DNA of 64,000 bases from Kitasatospora cinereorecta. Lineage in GTDB: Bacteria; Actinomycetota; Actinomycetes; Streptomycetales; Streptomycetaceae. The stretch covers positions 1,364,001-1,428,000 of the forward strand of contig NZ_JAMZDX010000002.1 of NCBI RefSeq assembly GCF_024172095.1, in the 5' to 3' direction. The position numbers and the translations under genes were made by a program. Below, piece by piece: positions 13,670 to 22,566 of this stretch. The notes beneath the pieces were generated by a model, which saw nothing but the letters and a program-made list of their open reading frames with translations, did not search any database and was not told the origin of the DNA. Each line of letters starts with the position of its first letter. Positions within the stretch are counted from its first letter, which is position 1.

Positions 13670-15511
13670 ATGTGCGGGATAACCGGATGGGTCGCCTACG
13701 ACTTGGACCTGACCACCCGACGATCCGTGATCGAGGACATGACCTCGACCATGGCCGACCGCGGGCCCGATGCCGCCGGCACCTGGGTCGGCCGCCACGC
13801 GGCGCTCGGCCACCGCAGGCTCGCGGTGATCGACCCGGCCGGCGGCCGCCAGCCCATGGAGATCGGCACACCGCGCGGATCCGTCGTCCTGGTGTACAGC
13901 GGAGAGACGTACAACTTCACCGAGTTGCGCCGCGAACTTCAGGCCCGTGGCCACCGGTTCCGCACCGGCAGCGACACCGAGGTCGTCCTGGTCGGCTACC
14001 TGGAGTGGGGCGAGGCCCTCGCCGACCGGCTCAACGGGATGTACGCCTTCGCCATCTGGGACGAGCGGGACGAGAAGCTCGTCCTGATCCGTGACCGGAT
14101 GGGCGTCAAACCGCTGTACTACCACCGCACCCCGGACGGTGTCCTGTTCGGCTCCGAACCGAAGGCGATCCTGGCCAACCCGGCCGCCAGCCGCGTGGTC
14201 GACACCGACTGCCTGCACGAACTGATCGGCTTCACCAAGGCACCCGGCTGGTCGCTGTGGAAGGACATGCACGAGGTGGAACCGGGCACCGTCACCACGG
14301 TGGACCGCACCGGCGTCCGCCACCGGTCCTACTGGCGGCTGCCCACCGCGGTGCACACCGACGACCGGGCGGCCACGGTCGGCCGGATCGGTGAGCTGCT
14401 GACCGACATCACCGACCGGCAACTGGTCGCGGACGTGCCGGTCTGCGTCCTGCTCTCCGGCGGTCTCGACTCCAGCTCCGTCACCGCGCTGGCGGCGGCG
14501 CGGGCCAAGGAGCAGGGCGGGGTGCTGCGCACCTTCTCGGTGGACTTCGCCGGACAGGAGGAGAACTTCACGCCCGACGAGCTGCGGGAGACACCCGACT
14601 CCCCGTTCATCCGCGAGGTCGCGGCCCACGTCGGCTCCGAGCACCACAACGTGGTGCTCGACTCCGCCGACCTGGTCGAGCCCGAGGTGCGCCGGGCGGT
14701 CGTCGCCGCCCGCGACATGCCCATCGGCCTCGGGGACATCGACTCCTCGATGTACCTGCTCTCCAAGGCGATCCGCCGGCGGTCGACCGTGGCCCTGTCG
14801 GGCGAGTTCGCCGACGAGTTGTTCGGCGGCTACATCTGGTTCCACCACCCGGCCGCCCGCGATGCTCCCACCTTCCCCTGGCTCGCCTTCCAGAACGCCC
14901 ACACCACCGACCGAACCGCCCTGCTGCGCCCCGAGGTGCGCGAGAAGCTCAACATCCCCGGATACATCGCGGACCAGTACGCGACCGCGGTCGCCGCGGT
15001 CGAGCACAGCGGCGAGGAGAACGACTTCGAGCGGCGGATGCGGGTGATCTCCAACCTCCACCTGACCCGCCTGGTACGCGCGCTGCTCGACCGCAAGGAC
15101 CGGATGTCGATGGCGGCCGGGCTGGAGGTCCGGGTGCCCTTCGCCGACCACCGGCTGGTGGAGTACGTCTACAACACACCGTGGGCCCTGAAGAACTACG
15201 ACGGCCGGGAGAAGAGCCTCCTGCGGGGCGCGGTCCGGCACCTGCTGCCGCCGTCGGTGGTCGACCGGGTCAAGAGCCCGTACCCCTCGCCTCAGGACCC
15301 CCGGTACGCCGAGGCCCTCCAGGCACAGGCACGCGAGGTCCTGGCCGAGCGGACCAGTCCGGTGTTCGACCTGGTGGACCGGGCCTGGCTGCAGAACCTC
15401 TGCCGCCTGGACGCCGCCACGATGGCCGCAGACGCCCGGCTCGGTCTGGAGCGGGTCCTGGACCTCTACCACTGGTTCGACCTCTACCGGCCGCAGCTGC
15501 GGATCAGCTGA
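13670..15511 (+). CDS. Asparagine synthase (glutamine-hydrolysing)-like amidotransferase
   Basis: The 613-aa product has an N-terminal Ntn glutaminase domain beginning Met-Cys, so Cys2 is the nucleophile once Met is removed; this fixes the start at ATG 13670 (GAAGGAC upstream). 'RGPDAAG', 'LGHRRLAVID' and 'VYSGETYNF' complete that domain. The synthetase domain has the PP-loop SGGLDSS at 263-269 and 'RMSMAAGLEVRVPF'. Such enzymes use ATP and Gln-derived ammonia to convert a carboxylate to an amide. In a peptide cluster they often amidate the released acid. A housekeeping asparagine synthase is possible, but placement between a P450 and exporters argues for amidation of the cluster product or an intermediate. 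Confidence 0.93.
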   Translation: MCGITGWVAYDLDLTTRRSVIEDMTSTMADRGPDAAGTWVGRHAALGHRRLAVIDPAGGRQPMEIGTPRGSVVLVYSGETYNFTELRRELQARGHRFRTGSDTEVVLVGYLEWGEALADRLNGMYAFAIWDERDEKLVLIRDRMGVKPLYYHRTPDGVLFGSEPKAILANPAASRVVDTDCLHELIGFTKAPGWSLWKDMHEVEPGTVTTVDRTGVRHRSYWRLPTAVHTDDRAATVGRIGELLTDITDRQLVADVPVCVLLSGGLDSSSVTALAAARAKEQGGVLRTFSVDFAGQEENFTPDELRETPDSPFIREVAAHVGSEHHNVVLDSADLVEPEVRRAVVAARDMPIGLGDIDSSMYLLSKAIRRRSTVALSGEFADELFGGYIWFHHPAARDAPTFPWLAFQNAHTTDRTALLRPEVREKLNIPGYIADQYATAVAAVEHSGEENDFERRMRVISNLHLTRLVRALLDRKDRMSMAAGLEVRVPFADHRLVEYVYNTPWALKNYDGREKSLLRGAVRHLLPPSVVDRVKSPYPSPQDPRYAEALQAQAREVLAERTSPVFDLVDRAWLQNLCRLDAATMAADARLGLERVLDLYHWFDLYRPQLRIS

Positions 15512-15582
15512 CGCCCGACGCTCGGCCATCGACCCTTCCGTCCCGGTGCCCGGGCAGCCACATCCCCAGATCAGGAGCTCAC

Positions 15583-15669
15583 GTGAAGCAGGAACACGCA
15601 ACCGCAGCCGCCCCTCCCGCCGACGCCGTCGCGGCACTCGCGGAGCAGCTTCCCGGAGCCCGCCGATGA
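15583..15669 (+). CDS. Small coupled ORF (28 aa) ahead of the exporter genes
   Basis: GTG 15583 is preceded by AGGAG (15573-15577) at 5-bp spacing. The ORF runs 28 codons and stops in the ATGA that starts the ABC gene. The peptide begins MKQEHATAAAPPADAV and ends in 'EQLPGARR'. It has no membrane segment, no Cys and no recognised domain. A good ribosome binding site plus the stop/start overlap suggest real translation. Either the peptide has its own function, or it exists to couple translation to the transporter, whose own start lacks a strong site. It could also be chance in GC-rich DNA. Confidence 0.45.
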   Translation: MKQEHATAAAPPADAVAALAEQLPGARR

Positions 15670-17474
15670 CTCGCGAGCGGCCGCCGGGCGGCCTGCGGAC
15701 CGTCCTCGACCTGGTCGCGCTCGCACCCGCCGTGCGCACCCGGCTGCGCCGTGCGGCCCTGCTCGGCGTGGTCGGCGGGGTGAGCGCGGTCGCCGGCTTC
15801 GTCAGCGCGGCGTTCGCCGTGGGCGAGCTGTTCGCCGACCACCCGTCGGGCGAGGCGGTCACCGCCTGGGCGTGCGGCGCGCTGGCCGGCCTGGTGACCG
15901 GATTCGCCTGCCGGCTGCTCGCCGAACACCTCGCCCACGAGGCGAGTTACCGCCTGGAGGTGGAGCTGCGGCGGGCACTGGCCGGTGTGCTCGCCCGGAT
16001 GCCCCTCGGCGAGGTGCAGCGGCTGGGCTCGGGCCGGATCAAGAAGATCGTGCAGGACGACGTCAAATCGCTCCACAACGTCGTCGCGGACGCCCTGCCG
16101 TTCGTCGGCTCCGGGGTCGCCCAACCGCTGGCGGCGCTGCTGGCCCTCGGCGTGGTGCAGTGGCGGCTGCTGCTCGCCGTACTGCTGATCGTGCCGGTCG
16201 CGATGATCTGCCTCTCGCTGCTCTCCCGCGACTACACGGAGCAGCGCGAGCGGTACAACACGGCGAGCGAGAACGTCAACGCCGCCGTGGTCGAGTTCGT
16301 CCAGGGCATGCCGGTGGTGCGGACCTTCGACGACGGCCAAGCGTCTTTCGGCCGGTTCGCCGCCGCGGTGGGGGAGTTCACCGAGTCGGTGGCCGGCTGG
16401 CTGGCGACCTCCCGCGCCTCCGGGCTGCTGACCCGCCTGTTCATCGTGCCGCTGCCGACCCTGCTGGTCATCGCCGCCGGCGCCGTACCGATGCTCGAGA
16501 TGGGCTGGATCCGGCCGAGGGACCTGCTGCTCGGCCTCCTGGTCGGCGCGATGCCCATCGAGGCGATCGCCCCGCTGATGCACCTGACCAACTACATCAA
16601 CGACTCCAAGGCCGGGGCGATCCGGATCCGGGAACTGCTCGACCGGCCGCCGCTGCCCGAGCCCGAGCACCCGCGCGAGCCCGAAGGGTCGGCGGTCGCG
16701 CTGGAACAGGTGGTCTTCCGCTACGCGGCGGAGCGTGGCGAACCGGTGCTGGACGGCATCGATCTCGACATCCCGGCAGGCACGGTCTGCGCGCTGGTCG
16801 GTCCCTCCGGGGCCGGCAAGTCCACGGTGGCCAGGCTGATCCCGCGCTTCCACGACGTGGACTCGGGCGTGGTCCGGGTCGGCGGCGTCGACGTCCGAGA
16901 CATCCGCAGCGAGGTCCTGCTGCGGCACGTCGCGCTGGTCTTCCAGGACCCGTTCCTGGTGGCCGGCACCGTCGCCGAGAACATTCGGCTGGCCCGGCCC
17001 GGCGCCACCGACGACGAGGTCCGCGCCGCGGCGCGGGCCGCCGCCGCGCACGACTTCATCGTCGACGAGCTGCCCGAGGGCTACGACAGTCAGGTCGGCG
17101 AGCGCGGCGGACTCCTCTCCGGCGGCCAGCGCCAGCGGATCACGATCGCCCGGGCGATCCTCTCCGAGGCGCCGATCGTCATCCTGGACGAGGCCACCGC
17201 CTTCGCCGACCCGGAGAACGAAGCCGCGATCCAGCAGGCCCTCGCCCGCCTCACCCGGGGCCGGACCGTGCTGATCATCGCCCACCGGCTGAACACCATC
17301 GTGGACGTCGACCAGATCGCGGTCCTCGACGGCGGCCGGATCGTCGAACGCGGGCGCCACGCGGACCTGGTGGCGGCGGGCGGGCGCTACGCGCGCCTGT
17401 GGGCGTGTCACACCGAGGCCGCCCGCTGGGGCCTCGCCGCCGCCCGTACCCCGAACCTGGAGGCAACCCGATGA
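15666..17474 (+). CDS. ABC transporter, fused permease-ATPase (YbtP/IrtA-like half)
   Basis: The 602-aa half-transporter has an N-terminal six-helix exporter-type membrane domain (about residues 20-320) and a C-terminal ATPase: Walker A GPSGAGKST with Lys385, Q-loop 'FQDPFLVAGT', signature LLSGGQRQR, Walker B 'IVILDEATAFADPENE', and switch His in 'AHRL'. Its stop overlaps the next half-transporter by 4 bp, so the two should form a heterodimer. The pair after a salicylate-thiazoline cluster mirrors YbtP/YbtQ and IrtA/IrtB, which have exporter folds but take up siderophores. There is no N-terminal siderophore-interacting reductase domain of the IrtA kind. Direction of transport cannot be told from sequence; uptake of the metal complex or product export are both open. 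Confidence 0.93.
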   Translation: MTRERPPGGLRTVLDLVALAPAVRTRLRRAALLGVVGGVSAVAGFVSAAFAVGELFADHPSGEAVTAWACGALAGLVTGFACRLLAEHLAHEASYRLEVELRRALAGVLARMPLGEVQRLGSGRIKKIVQDDVKSLHNVVADALPFVGSGVAQPLAALLALGVVQWRLLLAVLLIVPVAMICLSLLSRDYTEQRERYNTASENVNAAVVEFVQGMPVVRTFDDGQASFGRFAAAVGEFTESVAGWLATSRASGLLTRLFIVPLPTLLVIAAGAVPMLEMGWIRPRDLLLGLLVGAMPIEAIAPLMHLTNYINDSKAGAIRIRELLDRPPLPEPEHPREPEGSAVALEQVVFRYAAERGEPVLDGIDLDIPAGTVCALVGPSGAGKSTVARLIPRFHDVDSGVVRVGGVDVRDIRSEVLLRHVALVFQDPFLVAGTVAENIRLARPGATDDEVRAAARAAAAHDFIVDELPEGYDSQVGERGGLLSGGQRQRITIARAILSEAPIVILDEATAFADPENEAAIQQALARLTRGRTVLIIAHRLNTIVDVDQIAVLDGGRIVERGRHADLVAAGGRYARLWACHTEAARWGLAAARTPNLEATR

Positions 17475-19210
17475 GGCGGATCCTGCGCCTGATGCTCACC
17501 GCGGCCGGCCCCTACGCCGCGCAGTTCCGCACCACCCTGCGCGTCTCGCTCGCCGCGACCCTGGTGCAGGCCGCCGCCTACGCCTCGTTCGTTCCCCTGC
17601 TCGCCGAGCTGACCCGCGACCCGGTCCGTGCCGGGCGGGCCTGGCTCTGGGTCGGCGTGCTGGCGGTCCTGGTGGCCGTGGAAGCGGCGCTGCGGGTGCG
17701 CGAGATGGCCTTCACCTACGACTACTGGCACCTGGTCACGCACTCCACCCGGCTTCGGCTCGGCGCGAGCCTGCGGTCCATGCCGCAGCAGGAACTCGCC
17801 CGTCGCGCTGCGGGCGACCTGACCGCGGTGGTCGGCGCCAACGCCACCACCGCCTCTGGCGCGATCTCCTCGCTCTCCACCCTGTTCGTGCAACTGGTCA
17901 CCGTGCCGGCGGTGCTCGGCGTCGTCGTCCTGGCGCTGGACTGGCGCCTGGGCCTGGTACTGGTCGCGGCCACCCTCGCGGCGCTGCCGCTGGTCCGGCA
18001 GGTGCAGCGGCGGTCCAACGCGGGCTTCCACCGGGTCGACGAGGCCGATGCCGCGCTGTCGGGGCGCATCGTGGAGTACGTCCAGGGCCTGCCCGTCCTC
18101 AAGGCCACCGGGCAGGCAGGTGCCGACTCGCCGCGCCTGGCCGCCGTGCTGACGGACCAGCAGCAGGCACAGGCCCGGTCCAACCGCTCGGCCTCGCTGC
18201 CCGTCGCCGGCGCCCAACTGCTCGTCCAGCTCGCTTTCGTGATCCTCGTCGCGGTGGGCGCCGCGCTGGTCCTCGACGCGCGCCTGTCGCTCGCCGTCCT
18301 GGTCGCCGTCGTGGTCACCGCCGCCCGGTTCGCCGAACCGCTCAGCATGGCCGCGACCATGACCAAGCTCTTCGAACAGTCCGAGGCGGCGCTCAGCCGG
18401 GTCGACGAGGTGCTGACCGTTGCGCCGTTGACCGTGACCGCCCCCGGAGCCGCCCCCACCACCTTCGACCTCGGCTTCGAGCAGGTCACCTTCGCCTACG
18501 ACGGTCAGGACGAACCGACCCTGACCGAGCTGGACCTGACCATCCCCGAACGCAGCCTCACCGCGCTGGTCGGCCCCTCCGGCTCGGGCAAGACCACCAT
18601 CACCAAGCTGATCAGCCGCTTCGCCGACCCGCAGCACGGCACCGTCCGGCTCGGCGGCACCGACCTGCGAACACTCCGACCGGACGAGGTGCTGCGCCAC
18701 ATCGCCGTCGTCTTCCAGGACGTCTACCTCTTCGACGACACCATCCGCGCCAACATCGCGCTCGCCCGCCCGGACGCCACCGACGACGAGATCGAGGCGG
18801 CGGCCCGCGCAGCCAACGCCCACGAGTTCGTCCGTCGCCTCCCCGACGGCTACCTGACCCGGGTCGGCGAGATCGGCTCCGCGCTGTCCGGCGGCGAACG
18901 CCAGCGCATCTCGATCGCCCGGGCGATCCTCAAGGACGCCCCCGTCGTCCTGCTCGACGAGCCGACCGCAGCCCTGGACACCGAGTCCGAGGTCGTGGTG
19001 CAGCAGGCCATCGACCGTCTGGTGGCCGGCAAGACCGTGGTCGTCATCGCCCACCGCCTGTCCACCGTGGTCGGCGCCGACCAGATCCTCGTCATCGACG
19101 GCGGCCGGGTCACCCAGCGCGGCACCCACCACGAACTGCTCGACGAGCCCGAGGGCAGGTATGCGCGGATGTGGGCGGCGCAGGTTGCGGCGCGGACGTC
19201 CACCGGTTGA
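17471..19210 (+). CDS. ABC transporter, fused permease-ATPase (YbtQ/IrtB-like half)
   Basis: The 579-aa product starts at ATG 17471 inside the preceding stop. It contains six predicted membrane helices in the first 310 residues, then Walker A GPSGSGKTT (Lys374), 'FQDVYLFDDTI', signature LSGGERQR, Walker B 'VVLLDEPTAALDTESE' and 'AHRLSTV'. Both ATPase sites of the pair look intact: this subunit has Glu after the Walker B Asp, and the partner does too. It is the last gene of the cluster-side operon, and the following 98 bp lead to an unrelated gene. Function as a heterodimer with the previous product in siderophore-like metabolite transport is inferred from gene order. Confidence 0.93.
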   Translation: MRRILRLMLTAAGPYAAQFRTTLRVSLAATLVQAAAYASFVPLLAELTRDPVRAGRAWLWVGVLAVLVAVEAALRVREMAFTYDYWHLVTHSTRLRLGASLRSMPQQELARRAAGDLTAVVGANATTASGAISSLSTLFVQLVTVPAVLGVVVLALDWRLGLVLVAATLAALPLVRQVQRRSNAGFHRVDEADAALSGRIVEYVQGLPVLKATGQAGADSPRLAAVLTDQQQAQARSNRSASLPVAGAQLLVQLAFVILVAVGAALVLDARLSLAVLVAVVVTAARFAEPLSMAATMTKLFEQSEAALSRVDEVLTVAPLTVTAPGAAPTTFDLGFEQVTFAYDGQDEPTLTELDLTIPERSLTALVGPSGSGKTTITKLISRFADPQHGTVRLGGTDLRTLRPDEVLRHIAVVFQDVYLFDDTIRANIALARPDATDDEIEAAARAANAHEFVRRLPDGYLTRVGEIGSALSGGERQRISIARAILKDAPVVLLDEPTAALDTESEVVVQQAIDRLVAGKTVVVIAHRLSTVVGADQILVIDGGRVTQRGTHHELLDEPEGRYARMWAAQVAARTSTG

Positions 19211-19308
19211 CCAGATCCTTCCGAAGTTCTCACCTGGTCAAGCCACTTGAGGGCTGGGAGGACGGCGCGGGAGTATCGTTGCGGGCGACAGTCGGAGGAC
19301 ATCGGGGG

Positions 19309-20391
19309 ATGTCGGGCATGGTCGTGGATCCGCAGTCGAAGGAAAGCCTGTCGCCGCGCGGCCATCAGCGGACGGGGCCAGGGCGGGCCCTGATCGCCGC
19401 CGGGTGGACCCTGCGGGTGGCAGGGATCGTGGTGGGTCTGGGCGGGACCGGCTGGTTCCGGGCTGGGTTCAGGGACGGCCGCCTGCCGGCCGGTCTCCAC
19501 CAACCGCTGTGGTGGCTCGGCGAGCTGGGAGCAGTCGTTGCGGCCGTCCTCGGCCTGCGGCTCCTCGGAGTCGGCCGGCGGCTCGTGGTGCGCGGCAAGC
19601 AGCACACCACGCCGACCATCGACTCCTTCGACCGGGTTCTCGGGACGCGTTACGTCCTCTACCTGCGCCCCTTCTACAACGATCCGATCCTGGCCGAGCA
19701 ACCTCTCGACATCTCCGGGGGCTCGGGCACGAGCGACGCCATCTTCTTCATCTCCGGGCTGACCCACGAGGAGGCGCTGACCAGGCGGTTCCGGCGGTTC
19801 GGCCGGGTCGTCGCGGTCGGCCGGCCGAACGAGCGACTTCCGCTGCCCGGCGCGTCGCGCGGGTATCTGCCCGACGACGACCAGTGGAAGAAGGCCGTGA
19901 GTCGGCTGATCCGGCACGCGCACGTCGTCCTGCTGACGGCGGGCGACGGGCCCGGGACGGTGTGGGAGTTCACGGAGGCGCTGCGCATCCTGCCACCCGA
20001 GCGGCTGGTCCTGCTGGTCTACGGCACTCCGGACGACTACGACAGCTTTCGCCGGGCCCTCGGCGAGTACTACGCGTCGCGGTCGTCCGAGGAGCCGGGG
20101 GCACCGGACTCCGGTCGCTGGCCGGCTCTGCCGGCACTGCCGGACTTCCCGCCGCCCGCCCGGCCGCGGCGTCCGTGGTGGGAGGTGGTGGTGAACGGCG
20201 GCCGGTCACGGCTGCGCTGGGACTTCGTCCTCAAAGGGGTCGTGGTCTTCGACCCGGACTGGCGGGCGACCTTCGTCCGGTTCGATCCGACGGCGGTGCG
20301 CGTGCCGAGCGTCCTGACGTTGAACCGGCTGGTCAAGCGCAGACTCAGGCCCACGATCGAGCAGTTGGCCGCACTGCCGCCACGTGGCTGA
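19309..20391 (+). CDS. Membrane-anchored protein with TIR/SLOG-like C-terminal domain, uncharacterised
   Basis: ATG 19309 is chosen for GGAGGA at 19294-19299; ATG 19318 is an alternative. The 360-aa product has two hydrophobic segments in its first 95 residues ('AGIVVGLGGTGW', 'LGAVVAAVLGLRLLG') and then a soluble domain: 'YVLYLRPFYND', 'RRFGRVVAVGRP', 'GASRGYLPDDDQWKKAV', 'AHVVLLTAGDGPGTVWEF'. The order of hydrophobic strands followed by a G-x-x-WE motif resembles Rossmann-like TIR/DRHyd/SLOG domains of nucleotide-signalling systems, in which the Glu can be catalytic. I do not recognise a named family, so this fold match is inference. It converges on a SLOG-fold gene 25 bp away, which strengthens the idea of a shared system. 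A candidate start region with GAGTATCGT lies just upstream. Confidence 0.6.
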   Translation: MSGMVVDPQSKESLSPRGHQRTGPGRALIAAGWTLRVAGIVVGLGGTGWFRAGFRDGRLPAGLHQPLWWLGELGAVVAAVLGLRLLGVGRRLVVRGKQHTTPTIDSFDRVLGTRYVLYLRPFYNDPILAEQPLDISGGSGTSDAIFFISGLTHEEALTRRFRRFGRVVAVGRPNERLPLPGASRGYLPDDDQWKKAVSRLIRHAHVVLLTAGDGPGTVWEFTEALRILPPERLVLLVYGTPDDYDSFRRALGEYYASRSSEEPGAPDSGRWPALPALPDFPPPARPRRPWWEVVVNGGRSRLRWDFVLKGVVVFDPDWRATFVRFDPTAVRVPSVLTLNRLVKRRLRPTIEQLAALPPRG

Positions 20392-20416
20392 GCCTGCGGG
20401 CCGCGGGCCGGGACGG

Positions 20417-20929
20417 TCACCGGTCGGGTGCCCGCTCCGCGCCCTCGGGCCACACGATCGCCACCGGCACCCCGGCCCTCCGGGCCGTCGCCACGGCGCT
20501 CGCCGTCCCGCCGCCCTTCGCCGACGGCAGCCCGTCCCAGACCGCCACCAACAGCTGGGCCACGGACACGAGTCGGGCGTTGGCCGCCTCGAAGGCCGCC
20601 GGTTCCGCCGTGTCGAACGGCAGCACCGTGATCTCGGTGGCTGCCGCCAGCAGGCGGTCGAAGCTCGATGCGTGCTCGGGCGGGACCGTACGGTCCCGGT
20701 AGTCGCGGGACGGCAGCACGGCGACGAGCTCGCCCCCGGCTCCCAGCACGGCCTCGGCGAAGATCGTGTCGGCACCCGGAGCGAGGCAGGAGACCCCGAC
20801 CAGCCGGCGCCCGTCCCCGGTCAGTCCGGCGAGCAGGGTGCCCAGGGCATCCCGTACCAGGTCCTCGGTGGCCGGGGTCAGGCACATGTGCCCGGTCACG
20901 GCGATCGTCGACGTCGCGGGTCTGCTCAC
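20417..20929 (-). CDS. SLOG-fold (nucleotide/ligand-sensing Rossmann) protein
   Basis: The 170-aa product starts at GTG 20929, overlapping the preceding stop by 4 bp. 'TIAVTGHMCLTPATEDLVRD' and 'RLVGVSCLAPGADTIFAEAVL' match the pattern of DprA/LOG-related SLOG domains (Gx-GH near the first strand, then a GAD segment), followed by 'LVAVLPSRDYRD', 'LLVAVWDG' and 'GVPVAIVWPEGAE'. SLOG domains bind or process nucleotide-derived ligands and are often paired with membrane effectors. Here the gene is directly coupled to a two-helix membrane protein of that kind. The biochemical activity is unknown. It converges with the plus-strand TIR/SLOG-like gene. Confidence 0.72.
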   Translation of the reverse strand: MSRPATSTIAVTGHMCLTPATEDLVRDALGTLLAGLTGDGRRLVGVSCLAPGADTIFAEAVLGAGGELVAVLPSRDYRDRTVPPEHASSFDRLLAAATEITVLPFDTAEPAAFEAANARLVSVAQLLVAVWDGLPSAKGGGTASAVATARRAGVPVAIVWPEGAERAPDR

Positions 20930-21453
20930 AGCGCGACGGCCAGGAAGCCCAGCACGTAGGCCGCGCCGAAGACGATGGGCACCCACTGCTCGACGTCGGT
21001 GAGCGGCACGTAGGCGCGCCAGTCCTTCCCTTCGCCGAGGCTGCCCCACTCCGCCCTGGAATAGGCGAACGCCGGGAGCCGCTCCTCCAGGGCGCCGATC
21101 ACCTTGTACTTGGCCGCGTTGAGCTGGCGGTAGGAGCGCACCATGACGAACCAGGTGAGGCACTGGGTGAGCAGGATCAGCAGCCCCGCCGCGAGGACCC
21201 ACACCGAGACCCGGGCCAGGGCATCCGCCGAAACCCCGGCGAACAGGGCGACCACCGCGCTGTTCAGGGAGAGGAAGAAGGTGTTGGTGAGATTGCGCCG
21301 CGAGCTGACCCGGTCCGCCATCTCGACACAGATCTTGTACTGGTTGAGTATCGCGTCCTGGTACTTCTCGGTGGCAGCCGAGTAGCTGTCGGGTCCTACC
21401 GCTTCGTTCCACAGGTCTTCGCGGATGTCGGTCATGCGATCATCATCGTCCAT
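20926..21453 (-). CDS. Two-helix membrane protein, RipA/SLATT-like
   Basis: The 175-aa product contains an N-terminal helical part with 'YKICVEMADRVSSRRNLTN', a hydrophobic pair ('TFFLSLNSAVVALFAGV', 'VWVLAAGLLILLTQCLTW'), 'YRQLNAAKYKVI', and a final hydrophobic stretch ('IVFGAAYVLGFLAVAL'). This is the pattern of RipA-family octameric membrane proteins and of SLATT-type 2TM effectors known to associate with SLOG or cyclic-nucleotide modules. Start 21453 is uncertain: neither it nor Met7 (21435) has a good ribosome binding site. The stop overlaps the SLOG gene start. A pore-forming or membrane-sensing effector controlled by the SLOG partner is a reasonable inference. Confidence 0.72.
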   Translation of the reverse strand: MDDDDRMTDIREDLWNEAVGPDSYSAATEKYQDAILNQYKICVEMADRVSSRRNLTNTFFLSLNSAVVALFAGVSADALARVSVWVLAAGLLILLTQCLTWFVMVRSYRQLNAAKYKVIGALEERLPAFAYSRAEWGSLGEGKDWRAYVPLTDVEQWVPIVFGAAYVLGFLAVAL

Positions 21454-21480
21454 TTGTGTTGCGGTTGGCCTGACCTTGCG

Positions 21481-22566
21481 TCAACTGCGGCCCATTTGAC
21501 CCGTGCTGGAGTCGGGCGGGAGGCCTGCGGCCGCGGCCAGGCCCGCCGCGAGGTTCTCCCGCGTCATGCGCCGGTCGAGGTACAGCAGCCCCACGGCCAG
21601 CGGCGTCAGCGGCGCACTGAGCGTCGTGGTCAGGACCACGGCGCCGCCCACCGCGACGATCAGCAGCGCGAGATCGGCCCCCGAGAGCGTCGACACGTCG
21701 AGCTGCTCGGTGGTCAGGGCGTCGGAGAGGACAAGTCGGAGCGCCACCGCCGCGACCACGGACGTGATCGTCTGGGAGACCGCGGAGCCGACCGCCCTGA
21801 CGGCGTACGTGACACCCAGACTGCGCCACCAGGCGCCGTGGTTGAGCTGCCAGGCGCGGCGGATCGCGGCGGCCGGCCGCTGCCGTTCCATCACTGCGAC
21901 CGGTACGGCGATGACGAGCCGGACGCCCACGTAGAGGGCGCCGACAAGGCCCGGGACGAGCAGGAACAGGCCGTAGAGCGCCGGGGCGGGGCTGTTCAGC
22001 GTGACTCCCAGCAGGATGCTCGGGAGCGCCGAGACGGCCAGGATCCCCAGTGCGGCCGCCGCGGTCAGGAGCTGGGTGCCGAGTACCCGCCCCAGCTGGG
22101 GCCGGGCCTGCGCCCACGCTTCACGGGCCGTCACCGACCGGCCCAGCACGGCATGACCGAGCACGGTGGTGCTGAGCGCCGCGGTGGCAGCGTAGGCGAC
22201 GGTCGCACAGACCAGCACCAAGCCGAACACGATCCCCACCACCCATGCCGCCCGGGTGAACTCTCCGTCCGTCAGCTGCCCGCCTTCGGCTGGAAGCCGT
22301 CCGAGCTCCGAGAGCGCCGCCCAGGCGCAGCCGCCGACCAGCAGACTGCAGGCGAGAGCGAGGACGAGCAGCGGCAGATAGAGCGGCTTGCGGTAGCGCC
22401 CGGCCGTGGCGAAAACGCCGCTGATGATGTCACTGGGGTGGAGTGGGCGCAGGGGAACGGTACCGGGCTTGGGCGCCGGCGGCCCCGACGCCCAACCGGG
22501 CGGCGCCCAGGGGCCGACCGGTACTCCGTCGGGTCCGACCGGCCACTGTCCCCCGCTGGTGGTCAT
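21481..22566 (-). CDS. Multi-pass membrane protein, uncharacterised actinobacterial family
   Basis: The 361-aa product opens with a Pro/Gly-rich cytoplasmic tail ('GPWAPPGWASGPPAPKPG'), then 'RPLHPSDIISGVFATAGRYRKPLYLPLL', a motif typical of a widespread Streptomyces membrane family related to glycerophosphoryl-phosphodiesterase membrane domains. About six hydrophobic segments follow, with a conserved 'AIRRAWQLNHGAWWRSLGV' loop. It ends 27 bp before the RipA-like gene on the same strand, so it may be the first gene of a three-gene unit, or a chance neighbour. No enzymatic motif is visible. Confidence 0.65.
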   Translation of the reverse strand: MTTSGGQWPVGPDGVPVGPWAPPGWASGPPAPKPGTVPLRPLHPSDIISGVFATAGRYRKPLYLPLLVLALACSLLVGGCAWAALSELGRLPAEGGQLTDGEFTRAAWVVGIVFGLVLVCATVAYAATAALSTTVLGHAVLGRSVTAREAWAQARPQLGRVLGTQLLTAAAALGILAVSALPSILLGVTLNSPAPALYGLFLLVPGLVGALYVGVRLVIAVPVAVMERQRPAAAIRRAWQLNHGAWWRSLGVTYAVRAVGSAVSQTITSVVAAVALRLVLSDALTTEQLDVSTLSGADLALLIVAVGGAVVLTTTLSAPLTPLAVGLLYLDRRMTRENLAAGLAAAAGLPPDSSTGQMGRS

